A stretch of 58,856 nt of DNA from a virus: IMG/VR virus record IMGVR_UViG_3300033183_000442, positions 1 through 58,856 of that record; one strand, given 5' to 3'. The position numbers and the translations under genes are program-made. The notes under the pieces are model-generated. The model ran no database searches, was not told the DNA's origin, and was given only the letters and a program-made list of their open reading frames with translations. Shown here one piece after another: positions 1 to 7,326 of the stretch. Each line of letters opens with the position of its first letter. Position 1 is the first letter of the stretch.

Positions 1-18
1 GTCAGAGGATGATCTGGA

Positions 19-282
19 TTAGGTATCCAGACTGACACTTACGATTTGAACCTCTTCATAAATTTCAAGCGCACTTGCGACGGACGCGGCGGCCTGCATG
101 GCGGCGTCAGATGTTGCATAGCTTCCCAGTTCTTTAAACATCAAGCCACTGTCAAATCGCGTACTGACCGAAACCAACATCAAAAGAGTGCTGCCCGCCT
201 GAGCGCCCACAATGACAAATGTTTCAACGCTGGAATTATTGGTCAGCTCATGAATTTTCGACAAAAGGGTGGGTGAATACAT
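19..282 (-). CDS. Hypothetical protein, host chromosome left of attL
   Basis: A small protein of about 87 residues with no family that I recognise. It has a hydrophobic stretch (IVGAQAGSTLLMLVSV) and an alanine-rich C-terminal part. I start it at the internal ATG (MYSPTLL) because GGAGGAATTGAGG lies just upstream; an ATG seven codons earlier is also possible. It lies outside the left attachment repeat, so it belongs to the bacterial chromosome rather than the prophage. Its function is unknown. Confidence 0.55.
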   Translation of the reverse strand: MYSPTLLSKIHELTNNSSVETFVIVGAQAGSTLLMLVSVSTRFDSGLMFKELGSYATSDAAMQAAASVASALEIYEEVQIVSVSLDT

Positions 283-355
283 CCTCAATTCCTCCGTCTG
301 CATGAACTAACGCAAGCGGGTCATGTGACAAGATATTTAATCAAAATTTGGAATA

Positions 356-374
356 TTTGGAGCGGGCGATGAGA
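356..374. repeat. attL: 19-bp core repeat (tRNA-Gly 3' end fragment)
   Basis: TTTGGAGCGGGCGATGAGA is identical to 56005-56023, which is the 3' end of tRNA-Gly including its encoded CCA. The flanking bases differ on both sides, so the identity is exactly 19 bp. This copy is only a tRNA fragment, as expected for attL. Just inside the phage are a small inverted repeat GAGAC-C-GTCTC (373-383) and a hairpin AAAACCC/GGGTTTT (393-399/411-417). No gene is seen between 304 and 497. Confidence 0.92.
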
Positions 375-437
375 GACCGTCTCAATTTATAAAAAACCCA
401 ATAAAATATAGGGTTTTATGCATTTTATGTCTCTTTA

Positions 438-461
438 GGGGTGGTAAAAGGGGTGGTAAAA
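438..461. repeat. Tandem 12-bp direct repeats (putative integrase arm sites, left)
   Basis: Two perfect head-to-tail copies of GGGGTGGTAAAA lie between attL and the integrase start. The same 12-mer, again in tandem, lies at 55935-55958 just inside attR. Matching direct repeats flanking both cores, next to an integrase gene, fit arm-type binding sites for a tyrosine integrase or its directionality factor. This role is inferred from position and repetition only. Confidence 0.7.
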
Positions 462-497
462 GGCTATATTCTCCGTAACGATTGAGGTGGAGATTTA

Positions 498-1829
498 ATG
501 CCCAAGACCAGAAAAGTCGGTAAATACTTAGAGCTGAAGGGTAACACCTGGATGGTGTTCATGGATGTACCAAAAGACTTGCGTAAGCATTTCGGTAAGG
601 CTCGTCTGAAAAAATCACTGGGAACCTCTGATGCTGGTTTGGCCGAGCAGTGGAAGCATCAGTACATTGCTGATTGGAAGATGCAAATTGCCATCGCCAG
701 AAATGATCCGGATATGGAGATAGGTGAGGTTTCAGATGCGATCAATGCAATGAATAAGTTCTTGGATCAAATGAATCTCAGCCCACAAATGCGACATCTT
801 ATGGCTGCAAAGTATTTTAACCCTGACATTCCAAACTTGAGCGAAGAACAGCAAAGTAAGCGCACCCGAGCGTTTGGCGGGGTTACGTCAACCTTAACTA
901 ATACAGCCGACTACATCGATGAGTTCTTTGATTATGCGAAATACGCACCTGAAGTGCACATTGAAGGTAAGCGTTATATGACGGACGTTTTTGTCAAAAA
1001 GTTCCCAGTGTTTGAGACCATATCCACTGAGCAGTTGGTTACTTATTGTGATGCTAAATTACGGGGTACAGACGGCAGGCAATCTTGGTCTCGGGTTACC
1101 CTGCGCAAAAACCTAAACTTCGCAAAAAAGTATTGGGAATATTGCGCCCAAAGGTACACTAGTGCACCAAACTTAATCGACTATGAGCGGATACTGCCGC
1201 AAGAGATCAGAACTAAAGCCACCCGTAAAAACAGTGATGAGGCGAATAAAGCCTATTCAGTTGATGAGGTGTATCTGTTGCTTGATGCGGCGGTAAAGAA
1301 AGCCGAAGAAACCAACAGGCATGGTGACCATAACCTTGTCGATCTAATTCGATTGGGCATGTACACAGGGTGCCGTATTGAAGAGCTGTGCCAGATGAAA
1401 CTCACAGATGTAACGGCTGACAGTTTTATCATCAGGGATTCAAAAACTGAAAGCGGTCAGCGACTGGTGCCGATGCATAAAGAGGTTTCACAGGTCGTAG
1501 AGCGGCTCAAGCAGTCTAGTACTGATGGTTTCCTGCTGTCAGGTGAATCCACTGCTAATGCCACTGGTAAGCGCAGTAAGGGCCTCAGCCAGCGGTTCTC
1601 AAGGCATAAGCAGGAATTGGGGTTTGGGAATAAGGTCTACACATTTCACAGCTTCCGTTCGACTTTGGCCAAGAGGTTTGAAAGTGCAGGGGTAGAGGAA
1701 ATTAGAGCTGCCCGTATCATCGGACACAAGGTCAAATCGATGACCTATGGAATTTATTCCCGAGGAACGGATTGGGATGTTTTGTTCAATACGATGAACG
1801 AAAAAATCAGTTTCCCTAGGTCGGCTTAA
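498..1829 (+). CDS. int: Phage integrase (tyrosine recombinase)
   Basis: A 443-residue tyrosine recombinase that would catalyse integration and excision between attP and the tRNA-Gly attB. The N-terminal part (about 1-60, KYLELKGNTWMVFMDVPKDL) resembles the DUF6538-type domain found at the start of many integrases. The catalytic domain shows R293 (GCRIEEL), H384-x2-R387 (HSFRS), H410 (IIGHK) and the probable nucleophile Y420. The start is preceded by AGGTGGAG at a good distance. It is the gene next to attL and reads into the prophage. Its 3' end overlaps the end of the convergent early operon by 14 bp, so the two transcripts collide here without an obvious terminator. Confidence 0.95.
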   Translation: MPKTRKVGKYLELKGNTWMVFMDVPKDLRKHFGKARLKKSLGTSDAGLAEQWKHQYIADWKMQIAIARNDPDMEIGEVSDAINAMNKFLDQMNLSPQMRHLMAAKYFNPDIPNLSEEQQSKRTRAFGGVTSTLTNTADYIDEFFDYAKYAPEVHIEGKRYMTDVFVKKFPVFETISTEQLVTYCDAKLRGTDGRQSWSRVTLRKNLNFAKKYWEYCAQRYTSAPNLIDYERILPQEIRTKATRKNSDEANKAYSVDEVYLLLDAAVKKAEETNRHGDHNLVDLIRLGMYTGCRIEELCQMKLTDVTADSFIIRDSKTESGQRLVPMHKEVSQVVERLKQSSTDGFLLSGESTANATGKRSKGLSQRFSRHKQELGFGNKVYTFHSFRSTLAKRFESAGVEEIRAARIIGHKVKSMTYGIYSRGTDWDVLFNTMNEKISFPRSA

Positions 1830-2313
1830 TCATCGCCAGCAAATTGATGTGCTGGCATTTATCAAGCGGAACGCAGTAGAATTTTTCACCCGATGGAACC
1901 CGCTCGTTTTTGTTTTCAACGACAGGGCTATTTAGGACATCTTCGGCCCTGACATACATCGCATGTGTTTGCGAATTATTGATCACCATGAACACAGATT
2001 TATCCTTGGCGAACTTCTTTTTGCGCAAGGGTAGGTAGAGGCTGTCGAAAGGGAAATCAGTCCCATGCCATTTCTGCCTTATCTCAACCTCGCAGCCGAA
2101 GGATTTACCGTTGCGCTCAACAATTAGATCGATCCCGAACGGATCCTCATTTTCAACGCACTCACAATCCATGGCTTTCCAAAACATGATCCCCAGTGCC
2201 TTGGCTGGGGCATCAAATATTTCCCATTGATCTTCTTCAAACGCTTTAAGCACTTTAACGTTCCTTGTTCTGGGAATAGGCGGTGTTCCAACCTCTGTGC
2301 CATTCCCGTTCAT
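1816..2313 (-). CDS. Putative PD-(D/E)XK-like protein, last gene of early operon
   Basis: A protein of about 165 residues ending the leftward early operon. A stretch with GIDLIVERNG followed by CEVEIRQKW looks like the D...ExE core of a restriction-endonuclease-like fold, but the usual ExK lysine is not clear, so this is a weak suggestion. I choose the start at MNGNGTEVG because GGAAAGG lies about 7 nt upstream; the longer ATG at 2376 has no ribosome-binding site. With this start it overlaps the end of the RMF-like micro-gene in another frame. A nuclease acting on host or competitor DNA would fit the neighbourhood, but function is unproven. Confidence 0.6.
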   Translation of the reverse strand: MNGNGTEVGTPPIPRTRNVKVLKAFEEDQWEIFDAPAKALGIMFWKAMDCECVENEDPFGIDLIVERNGKSFGCEVEIRQKWHGTDFPFDSLYLPLRKKKFAKDKSVFMVINNSQTHAMYVRAEDVLNSPVVENKNERVPSGEKFYCVPLDKCQHINLLAMIKPT

Positions 2314-2407
2314 AGAAAGAGCCTTTCCGGTAGACGCACTCATCATTTGCGATGAATGCGTTGTAACCATGCTCATAGGGTGTTTTTGCGGGGAATATCC
2401 GTTTCAT
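2255..2407 (-). CDS. RMF/CrpP-like 50-aa micro-protein
   Basis: A 50-residue basic protein whose ATG lies 2 bases after the RNR stop codon, so it is probably translationally coupled to it. The pattern YEHGYNAF, then CVYR, then EREWHRGWNTAY matches the layout of ribosome modulation factor and the related CrpP family (GY-x-A, CPY, R-x2-W-x2-GW-x-A). RMF dimerises and inactivates 70S ribosomes; the role of CrpP-like proteins in phages is not settled. The second half is overlapped by the next gene in a different frame. Confidence rests on the motif spacing and the coupled start. Confidence 0.65.
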   Translation of the reverse strand: MKRIFPAKTPYEHGYNAFIANDECVYRKGSFYEREWHRGWNTAYSQNKER

Positions 2408-2409
2408 GA

Positions 2410-4095
2410 TTAAACCCCGCATGTGCCGCCAGTGCCACTGATGTCGCAGATGTCATGCGTTTCAATGGCTTCTTCAAACTCGGTTCCCAGTTTGGTCACA
2501 GCCTCGCTATACGGGACGCTGGTGAGGGGTTGCCCACCTCTGGAGCCATCAGGGTAACAGGTGAAACCCCGGAGCCTCGGAGCGTATTTAGCCAAAGTTG
2601 TAGCGAACTTCTCAACGGTATCGTCATTGTTCAGTTTGCTTCCCCATGACGGCAGGTTGATTGTCGATGAAATCGATTGATCAACATAATCCTGAACATC
2701 CGCCTGAAAGGCCATTCTGCGTTCGTAATCCTCAGCCAGATCAATCGCACTTTCAACGCCCTCTGGGTCAACCCCGTAGCGTTCAATCAGCTCTTGCGCA
2801 GCACTATCGACAACATACTGATACACCCAACGGTTCTGACCCTTGAGATATCGCCGTTTATAGGCCACCGCAAAGATTGGTTCGACCCCAGTGGATGTGC
2901 CTGCCAGGATTCCTATAGAACCTGTCGGCGCCACCGCCCTCTTGGCCACTGGGCGGGATAGATCCAACTCATCAGCCGTTTTTGCCGATGTATCATCAGA
3001 CACACCTCGGTAAACCGACAGCCAACTATGCAACTCAGGCGTAACCTCGTAACGGCTGTTGCGCTTGATCAACCATTCATGGATGCCCATTAAACCAAGC
3101 CCAAGGCGGCGGTTTTTCTGCCGGACATCGTAAACTTTGTCATATGGCAGTTTGGCCTTCATGGTGCCGCAAATCAGGAACTTGGTGGCCAGATGCACCA
3201 CATCTGCAAACTCATGGATATCATCGATACGACCCATGTTCAGCGATCCTAGGTTACAGACATCGCTATCATCCGAACTGGTGACCTCGGTGCAGGCGTT
3301 TCGCAGTGTTTCATCGTTCTTGTCGAAAAAGTTGAAACTGAAACCTGGTTCAGCGGTGCGCATCGCCTGCCGAACGTTTTCAACAAACACATCACCAGGG
3401 TGCCCAGTAGCATAATACTGCATGATCCAATCTGTGTCGTAGTTGACGCTGATATTTGTCATGTCCAACGGCGCTGGGAAGTTGAAATCAGACTGCTTGA
3501 TGTCCCACAGGCTTTGCCCTGTTTGGCCAACTGGCATGTTTTGCCAATCCTTGGCCCGTAGGAAATCACTGATGTCACCATGTTGCCAGTTCAACGAAGC
3601 GTAGATCGCAGATCGGCGAGATCCGCCTTGCATGACCCTTCGACCTATTTCGTTGATCATATTCATTTTGGGGATTGGCCCCGAAGCTGTGCCGCCAGTT
3701 TTCTTTATGGGCGTTCCAGCGGCCCTGTAGACGCTGTAATCGACGCCTATGCCGCCACCAGTCATCAGACAGCTTTCGGCCTTCCATGACAGGTCTGCCC
3801 AATCCTCTCGGGTGTCCTCTTCGGCCTTTAACAAATAGCAATTGTTAAAAAACTTATTGGGACGGCCCGCATAGTAGAGGTAGCGCCCGCCGGGGATGAA
3901 TTTCATCTCGGCGATATATTGGGTGAGCTGATCAACTTCGTCTTTGGTGAGGACATCACCACAGACATCCTCGACCAAAGTTTTTGCCAATTGTTCCCAA
4001 GTTTCCGCACCTTCATGCCTGTATTTGTGGTTGAAGATGTCTTCCGAAAACTTGGATCTGAACGCTGGGTTCAGGTTTGATTTGTACGCCGCCAT
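2410..4095 (-). CDS. nrdJ: Class II (adenosylcobalamin-dependent) ribonucleotide reductase
   Basis: A 561-residue enzyme that reduces ribonucleotides to deoxyribonucleotides for phage replication, using coenzyme B12 to start the radical. Visible signatures are C86 (NNCYL) and C280 (DVCNLGSLN) as the redox pair, N266-x-C268-x-E270 (NACTE) with the thiyl-radical cysteine, the APTGSIG phosphate loop near the middle, STINLPSW, and a C-terminal redox pair C550/C559 (CDISGTGGTCGV). No class I small subunit or class III activase gene is present. This enzyme type defines the cobavirus group of roseobacter phages. The start overlaps the MazG-like stop as TGATG, so it is translationally coupled. Confidence 0.93.
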   Translation of the reverse strand: MAAYKSNLNPAFRSKFSEDIFNHKYRHEGAETWEQLAKTLVEDVCGDVLTKDEVDQLTQYIAEMKFIPGGRYLYYAGRPNKFFNNCYLLKAEEDTREDWADLSWKAESCLMTGGGIGVDYSVYRAAGTPIKKTGGTASGPIPKMNMINEIGRRVMQGGSRRSAIYASLNWQHGDISDFLRAKDWQNMPVGQTGQSLWDIKQSDFNFPAPLDMTNISVNYDTDWIMQYYATGHPGDVFVENVRQAMRTAEPGFSFNFFDKNDETLRNACTEVTSSDDSDVCNLGSLNMGRIDDIHEFADVVHLATKFLICGTMKAKLPYDKVYDVRQKNRRLGLGLMGIHEWLIKRNSRYEVTPELHSWLSVYRGVSDDTSAKTADELDLSRPVAKRAVAPTGSIGILAGTSTGVEPIFAVAYKRRYLKGQNRWVYQYVVDSAAQELIERYGVDPEGVESAIDLAEDYERRMAFQADVQDYVDQSISSTINLPSWGSKLNNDDTVEKFATTLAKYAPRLRGFTCYPDGSRGGQPLTSVPYSEAVTKLGTEFEEAIETHDICDISGTGGTCGV

Positions 4096-4523
4096 CAGAC
4101 CAAATCCCCCAAATCAGGTTCTTGGTAATTAGGACCTTTCATCACTTTGCCATCGCTGCGGACAATAGGGTTACCATCATCATCCAATTTGGACATGTTT
4201 GATGCATGAACCCTGCGGAACGCTTCGTCTAAATCCCAGCCAAAGGTGATGGCGTACCCATAGGTGACGTACAACACATCACACAGCTCCTTCAGAAGGT
4301 TTTCTTGTTCCTCCGCTGAACACACTTCATCGAACTCTTCGCTCATGAGTTTCATGCGCAGGCGGTCTGCATCACTATTCTGTTCATAGGGCAGGCCAAT
4401 GCTGTGCCCCATGATTTTGTGAAACTGTGTCACCATCTGCATTGGTGTTTTGCCTAGGTAGGCATCAGGGTCCATGAAAGCCAATCGGTTTTCATCGAAA
4501 TATTCAAAGCTAACGTCCATCAT
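4095..4523 (-). CDS. MazG-like nucleotide pyrophosphohydrolase
   Basis: A protein of about 142 residues of the all-alpha NTP pyrophosphohydrolase type (MazG / phosphoribosyl-ATP pyrophosphohydrolase-like). The acidic metal-binding helices are visible as LMSEEFDEV and, after ENLLKELCDVLYVTYG, the second helix with E and D. Such proteins hydrolyse (d)NTPs or alarmone-like nucleotides and are common beside phage nucleotide-metabolism genes. I prefer the start MMDVSFEYF, which has GAGGAAC 4 nt upstream, over the ATG four codons earlier. It overlaps the preceding DUF3310 gene by 14 nt and is coupled to the RNR gene. Confidence 0.82.
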   Translation of the reverse strand: MMDVSFEYFDENRLAFMDPDAYLGKTPMQMVTQFHKIMGHSIGLPYEQNSDADRLRMKLMSEEFDEVCSAEEQENLLKELCDVLYVTYGYAITFGWDLDEAFRRVHASNMSKLDDDGNPIVRSDGKVMKGPNYQEPDLGDLV

Positions 4524-4797
4524 TTTGTTCCTCAACGACTGCTATCAAGCGGTCCAAGTACCAGGCCGCTTTGTTTAAATCTTGGAGGCCGTTTTTGTAC
4601 GGCCAACGGTGTAGGTATTTGGCGACATTGCCTCGCAGATAGCCGATCAATTCAGGCTGTGTGAGAAAGTCGCTTATGTAATCGATGCACTCGATTTTGC
4701 CCTGTCCATAATGGGGCGGATGGTGGACCGCATCGTCAAAGAAATCGGTTGTTTCCCTAACGAAATCCTCCATCGTTACATCTGTTTTGTAATCCAT
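4510..4797 (-). CDS. DUF3310 family protein
   Basis: A 95-residue protein with the typical DUF3310 pattern: HHPPHYGQGKIECIDYI near residue 26, then LRGNVAKYLHRWPYKNGLQDLNKAAWYLDRLI in two pieces toward the C-terminus. The family is widespread in phages and often annotated as nucleotide kinase-like, but its activity is not established. The start overlaps the preceding stop as TGATG. Confidence 0.8.
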   Translation of the reverse strand: MDYKTDVTMEDFVRETTDFFDDAVHHPPHYGQGKIECIDYISDFLTQPELIGYLRGNVAKYLHRWPYKNGLQDLNKAAWYLDRLIAVVEEQNDGR

Positions 4798-5141
4798 CAG
4801 TGCAACTTCCCCTTCGGAAATTGCAGGATGTTGGCAGGCTTAGATTTACCCTCGGACGCTTCGGCCTGATTGCGGTCATATTCCTCAATCATCCGTTGCT
4901 CTTCTTCGGTTAAACCCCGACCCGCAAGCATCGCCATTTCACCTAATTGGTGCATGAACTCAGTCTGATATTTCAGCATGTAGTTCAGGCCGTCCAAGAT
5001 CATTTCGAAATCATGCACCGCATGTTTGTCGAAATCGTCGGTGAAGTTGTGGCCCGTAAAGATTTCCATGCCACCATCCTCTTTGCAGTGGATGATCAGG
5101 CCCATGGTATCGGACGGTAATATTTTTTCTTTATCGTTCAT
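4797..5141 (-). CDS. Hypothetical early protein
   Basis: A 114-residue, strongly acidic soluble protein (for example MILDGLNYMLKYQTEFMHQL in the middle and an EEEQRMIEEYDRNQAE stretch). I recognise no domain. It overlaps the upstream nuclease gene by 11 nt and the downstream DUF3310 gene by 1 nt, so it is a genuine member of the early operon. Confidence 0.7.
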   Translation of the reverse strand: MNDKEKILPSDTMGLIIHCKEDGGMEIFTGHNFTDDFDKHAVHDFEMILDGLNYMLKYQTEFMHQLGEMAMLAGRGLTEEEQRMIEEYDRNQAEASEGKSKPANILQFPKGKLH

Positions 5142-5490
5142 TGCGAACCCTCGAAATAAGTTTGAAGAAATGCTCTGCGTCGATCAGAGCGAGGGGAGGG
5201 CGGCGATCAGCTTTGATGATGACCAAGGGTTCTGCGCCTGCGGGGCAATTGTCCTTAGCCTGATCATAGAAGCCGTACACAGCGATCCGTTTTTGGGATT
5301 TGCATTCGGTGGAATAGGGGAAAAGTTCCCGAGCGGCGGATGCCAATCTGACATCTTCGCCGTTCTGCCCCATGCCTGTCGAAGTGACATCATCACTTTT
5401 TAGGCTGGGAAATGTTTCCAGAATGCGGTCTCGGACCCACTGCTGTAATCGCCGCCCCTTAGCTTTTGCTGAGGCGGTCTTGATCGGCAT
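5131..5490 (-). CDS. Small PD-(D/E)XK endonuclease, putative
   Basis: A 119-residue protein with the sequence core of a PD-(D/E)XK nuclease: GEDVRLA (E45, D46) followed by TECKSQKR (E62-x-K64), preceded by a basic helix rich in R and K. The size fits a minimal Holliday-junction resolvase or T7 gp3-like endonuclease role, needed to resolve replication intermediates, which otherwise has no candidate in the early operon. The start overlaps the upstream stop as TAATG. The fold call is reasonably supported; the substrate is an inference. Confidence 0.7.
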   Translation of the reverse strand: MPIKTASAKAKGRRLQQWVRDRILETFPSLKSDDVTSTGMGQNGEDVRLASAARELFPYSTECKSQKRIAVYGFYDQAKDNCPAGAEPLVIIKADRRPPLALIDAEHFFKLISRVRNER

Positions 5491-6347
5491 TATTCGTCCT
5501 CAACGAACCAATAATGCGGCGGATCTTTAGCCTCTGATTTTGGATGGGCTTTGAAGGTGGCGCTGGGCCAACATTCACCGAGGTACGGACAAAATTCGCA
5601 GGTTTTGCATAGGCGCTGTAGGCCAGTGCTTTTGCCCCGCCATTTGTCATCGATGGGTTCAAAGCTGCGCTTGAACGTAGCCTTCGACAGGATCGCTGAC
5701 ACAGTGTTTTCGATGTTCTGCATGACCAATGACATTTCGTCATCGCCACCCTCAAACTCGACTACTTTGATGCGACCTGTGCTTTTACAAACTACAATCC
5801 AACCGCCGGGTTCTTTACCCTTAGCTTTGGAATACCCAACGAGTTGCCCGATATAGCCAAAATCATCACTTTCCCTTAGCCCCTCATAACCCTTCGACCA
5901 CTTGTGATTGAAGGCCCATGGGGAACAGGATTTGATGTCGTACACCTTGCCATCAAGTTCGATGTCATCGGTGCCGTTGATGATCGCATCAACAATCTTC
6001 AGCGATACCTTGTCGTTGCCCCCAGTGATATTTGCACCAGAGATTTTCAACAAAAGTATGGCGATGATTTCAACGATGTCGCCCATCATCATTTGTGTAA
6101 TGAAATTGTACGGCTTACGGGCCGCTTTCGCACCTGCCGCCTGCATCTGTAGCTGACAAAGGGGTTTGCCGACACTACTCATGCGCAAGACATCACTTGT
6201 CTCAGGCGGTGGTGAAAGTTGTTTGCGAAGCACCTCTTTCAGTGCTTCGCCAGCTTCTTCTAACCACTCATCCATGATGGTCAGATCGTCAAATTCCCTA
6301 TTGGACAGACGATCTGCCGCCAAATGAAGATTGGTTTCCAAAATCAT
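5490..6347 (-). CDS. Cas4/AddB-type PD-(D/E)XK nuclease with Fe-S cysteines
   Basis: A 285-residue RecB-family nuclease. The catalytic core is visible as GTDDIE (D117/D118) and YDIKSC (D127-x-K129). An N-terminal cysteine (C64) plus the C-terminal set C250-x2-C253-x5-C259 (with an additional C247) reproduces the iron-sulphur staple of the Cas4/AddB/Dna2 nucleases. Such enzymes trim DNA ends, usually as 5'-3' exonucleases, and in phages probably serve recombination or replication. The start overlaps the SSB-like gene stop by 4 nt. No CRISPR array or cas genes are nearby, so this is a phage recombination nuclease rather than a Cas protein. Confidence 0.85.
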   Translation of the reverse strand: MILETNLHLAADRLSNREFDDLTIMDEWLEEAGEALKEVLRKQLSPPPETSDVLRMSSVGKPLCQLQMQAAGAKAARKPYNFITQMMMGDIVEIIAILLLKISGANITGGNDKVSLKIVDAIINGTDDIELDGKVYDIKSCSPWAFNHKWSKGYEGLRESDDFGYIGQLVGYSKAKGKEPGGWIVVCKSTGRIKVVEFEGGDDEMSLVMQNIENTVSAILSKATFKRSFEPIDDKWRGKSTGLQRLCKTCEFCPYLGECWPSATFKAHPKSEAKDPPHYWFVEDE

Positions 6348-7186
6348 GCTGCGTCTTCGACTCCGTCCTCAAGGTCGTCATCAAGACTGCTTTGGATTGC
6401 ATCCAACGCCTGACGGTCAAGGGATTGACCAGCAACCGCAGCGTCATACGCTTTTTTGATGCGGTTGTTTTCCGACTTGATTGAATCCGCAATCATTTGG
6501 ATTGTTTCGACCACTTTGTCGTCTAGACCAAGGGGTGTCTTCAAATCCGGAGCGAAGTGGAAAGTAAACCAAGTCACCGAGCCGTTCTTGTGGCGTTTTG
6601 ATGTAAGTTCGCATTGATAATCCCATAGGTTGCGGTTGGCGGGAACAACTTTGATAAATTCATCCTCGAAGGGGCTGAAATTTGTTCCTTTGAGCATCAA
6701 GATCACTGGTTCATTGTCCCAAGTGACTTTTTCGCCTGTAGCCGTTTTTGCCTCACCTGAGACCAAGCCCCGAACCTGTCGGAAACATGTAATACTTGCG
6801 TATTTTTCCTTCTGTTCCTGTGCCATTTCTCGCAACTGTGATGAGATTGGTTTGCCACAACGCAATGTACCATTCATATCGATTGGTTCTTCTGCAAAGC
6901 TGGCAATGATCTTTGATTTATTGCCAAGTTTTTTCAGAACGTTGTCCCAATCAAGGTACTGGAAGTGATGTGACAGCGGGCGGAACGTAGCTGTTTCCGC
7001 ATATGCCGCAACTTCTGCACCCTTAATGGTAAATGAGCCTCGGGGAAGCGGGTTCCCTTCGTCATCATCAACCTGCGAGTTGATTACAAGTTGCGGAAGG
7101 CGGGTAGCATTTGAACCGGACGAGTTCGCTACTTTTGCGCCCATTTGTGCAGCCAATGCTGCGATGTCCTGGGGTGTATTTGACAT
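6344..7186 (-). CDS. Putative single-stranded DNA-binding protein
   Basis: A 280-residue protein between the polymerase and the nuclease genes. It has an apparently beta-rich centre with scattered aromatic residues (LWDYQCEL, GSVTWFTFHF), a C-terminal helical stretch, and a very acidic tail (SSLDDDLEDGVEDAA). An acidic C-terminus after a beta-rich core is the hallmark of phage SSBs such as T7 gp2.5, and no other SSB candidate is encoded. There is no clear sequence signature, so this is inferred from architecture and position. AAGGAA precedes the ATG. The 140-bp gap upstream holds a 12-bp palindrome CTAATATATTAG and no gene. Confidence 0.5.
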   Translation of the reverse strand: MSNTPQDIAALAAQMGAKVANSSGSNATRLPQLVINSQVDDDEGNPLPRGSFTIKGAEVAAYAETATFRPLSHHFQYLDWDNVLKKLGNKSKIIASFAEEPIDMNGTLRCGKPISSQLREMAQEQKEKYASITCFRQVRGLVSGEAKTATGEKVTWDNEPVILMLKGTNFSPFEDEFIKVVPANRNLWDYQCELTSKRHKNGSVTWFTFHFAPDLKTPLGLDDKVVETIQMIADSIKSENNRIKKAYDAAVAGQSLDRQALDAIQSSLDDDLEDGVEDAA

Positions 7187-7326
7187 AGAATTTCCTTCTA
7201 GTTGTTAACAAAATTGGTCTCCAAGGTTGCTGGATAAGCAAAATTTTCTTGGACGTTCGTTGTACCATAATTAAATGTACAAAACAATTCCTAATATATT
7301 AGAAAAAACATTGGCGATCAAAAAAA

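Noticed and set aside
5490-6347. Part of a CRISPR-Cas system
   Set aside because: Only the Cas4-like nuclease fold is present; no repeats and no other cas genes.
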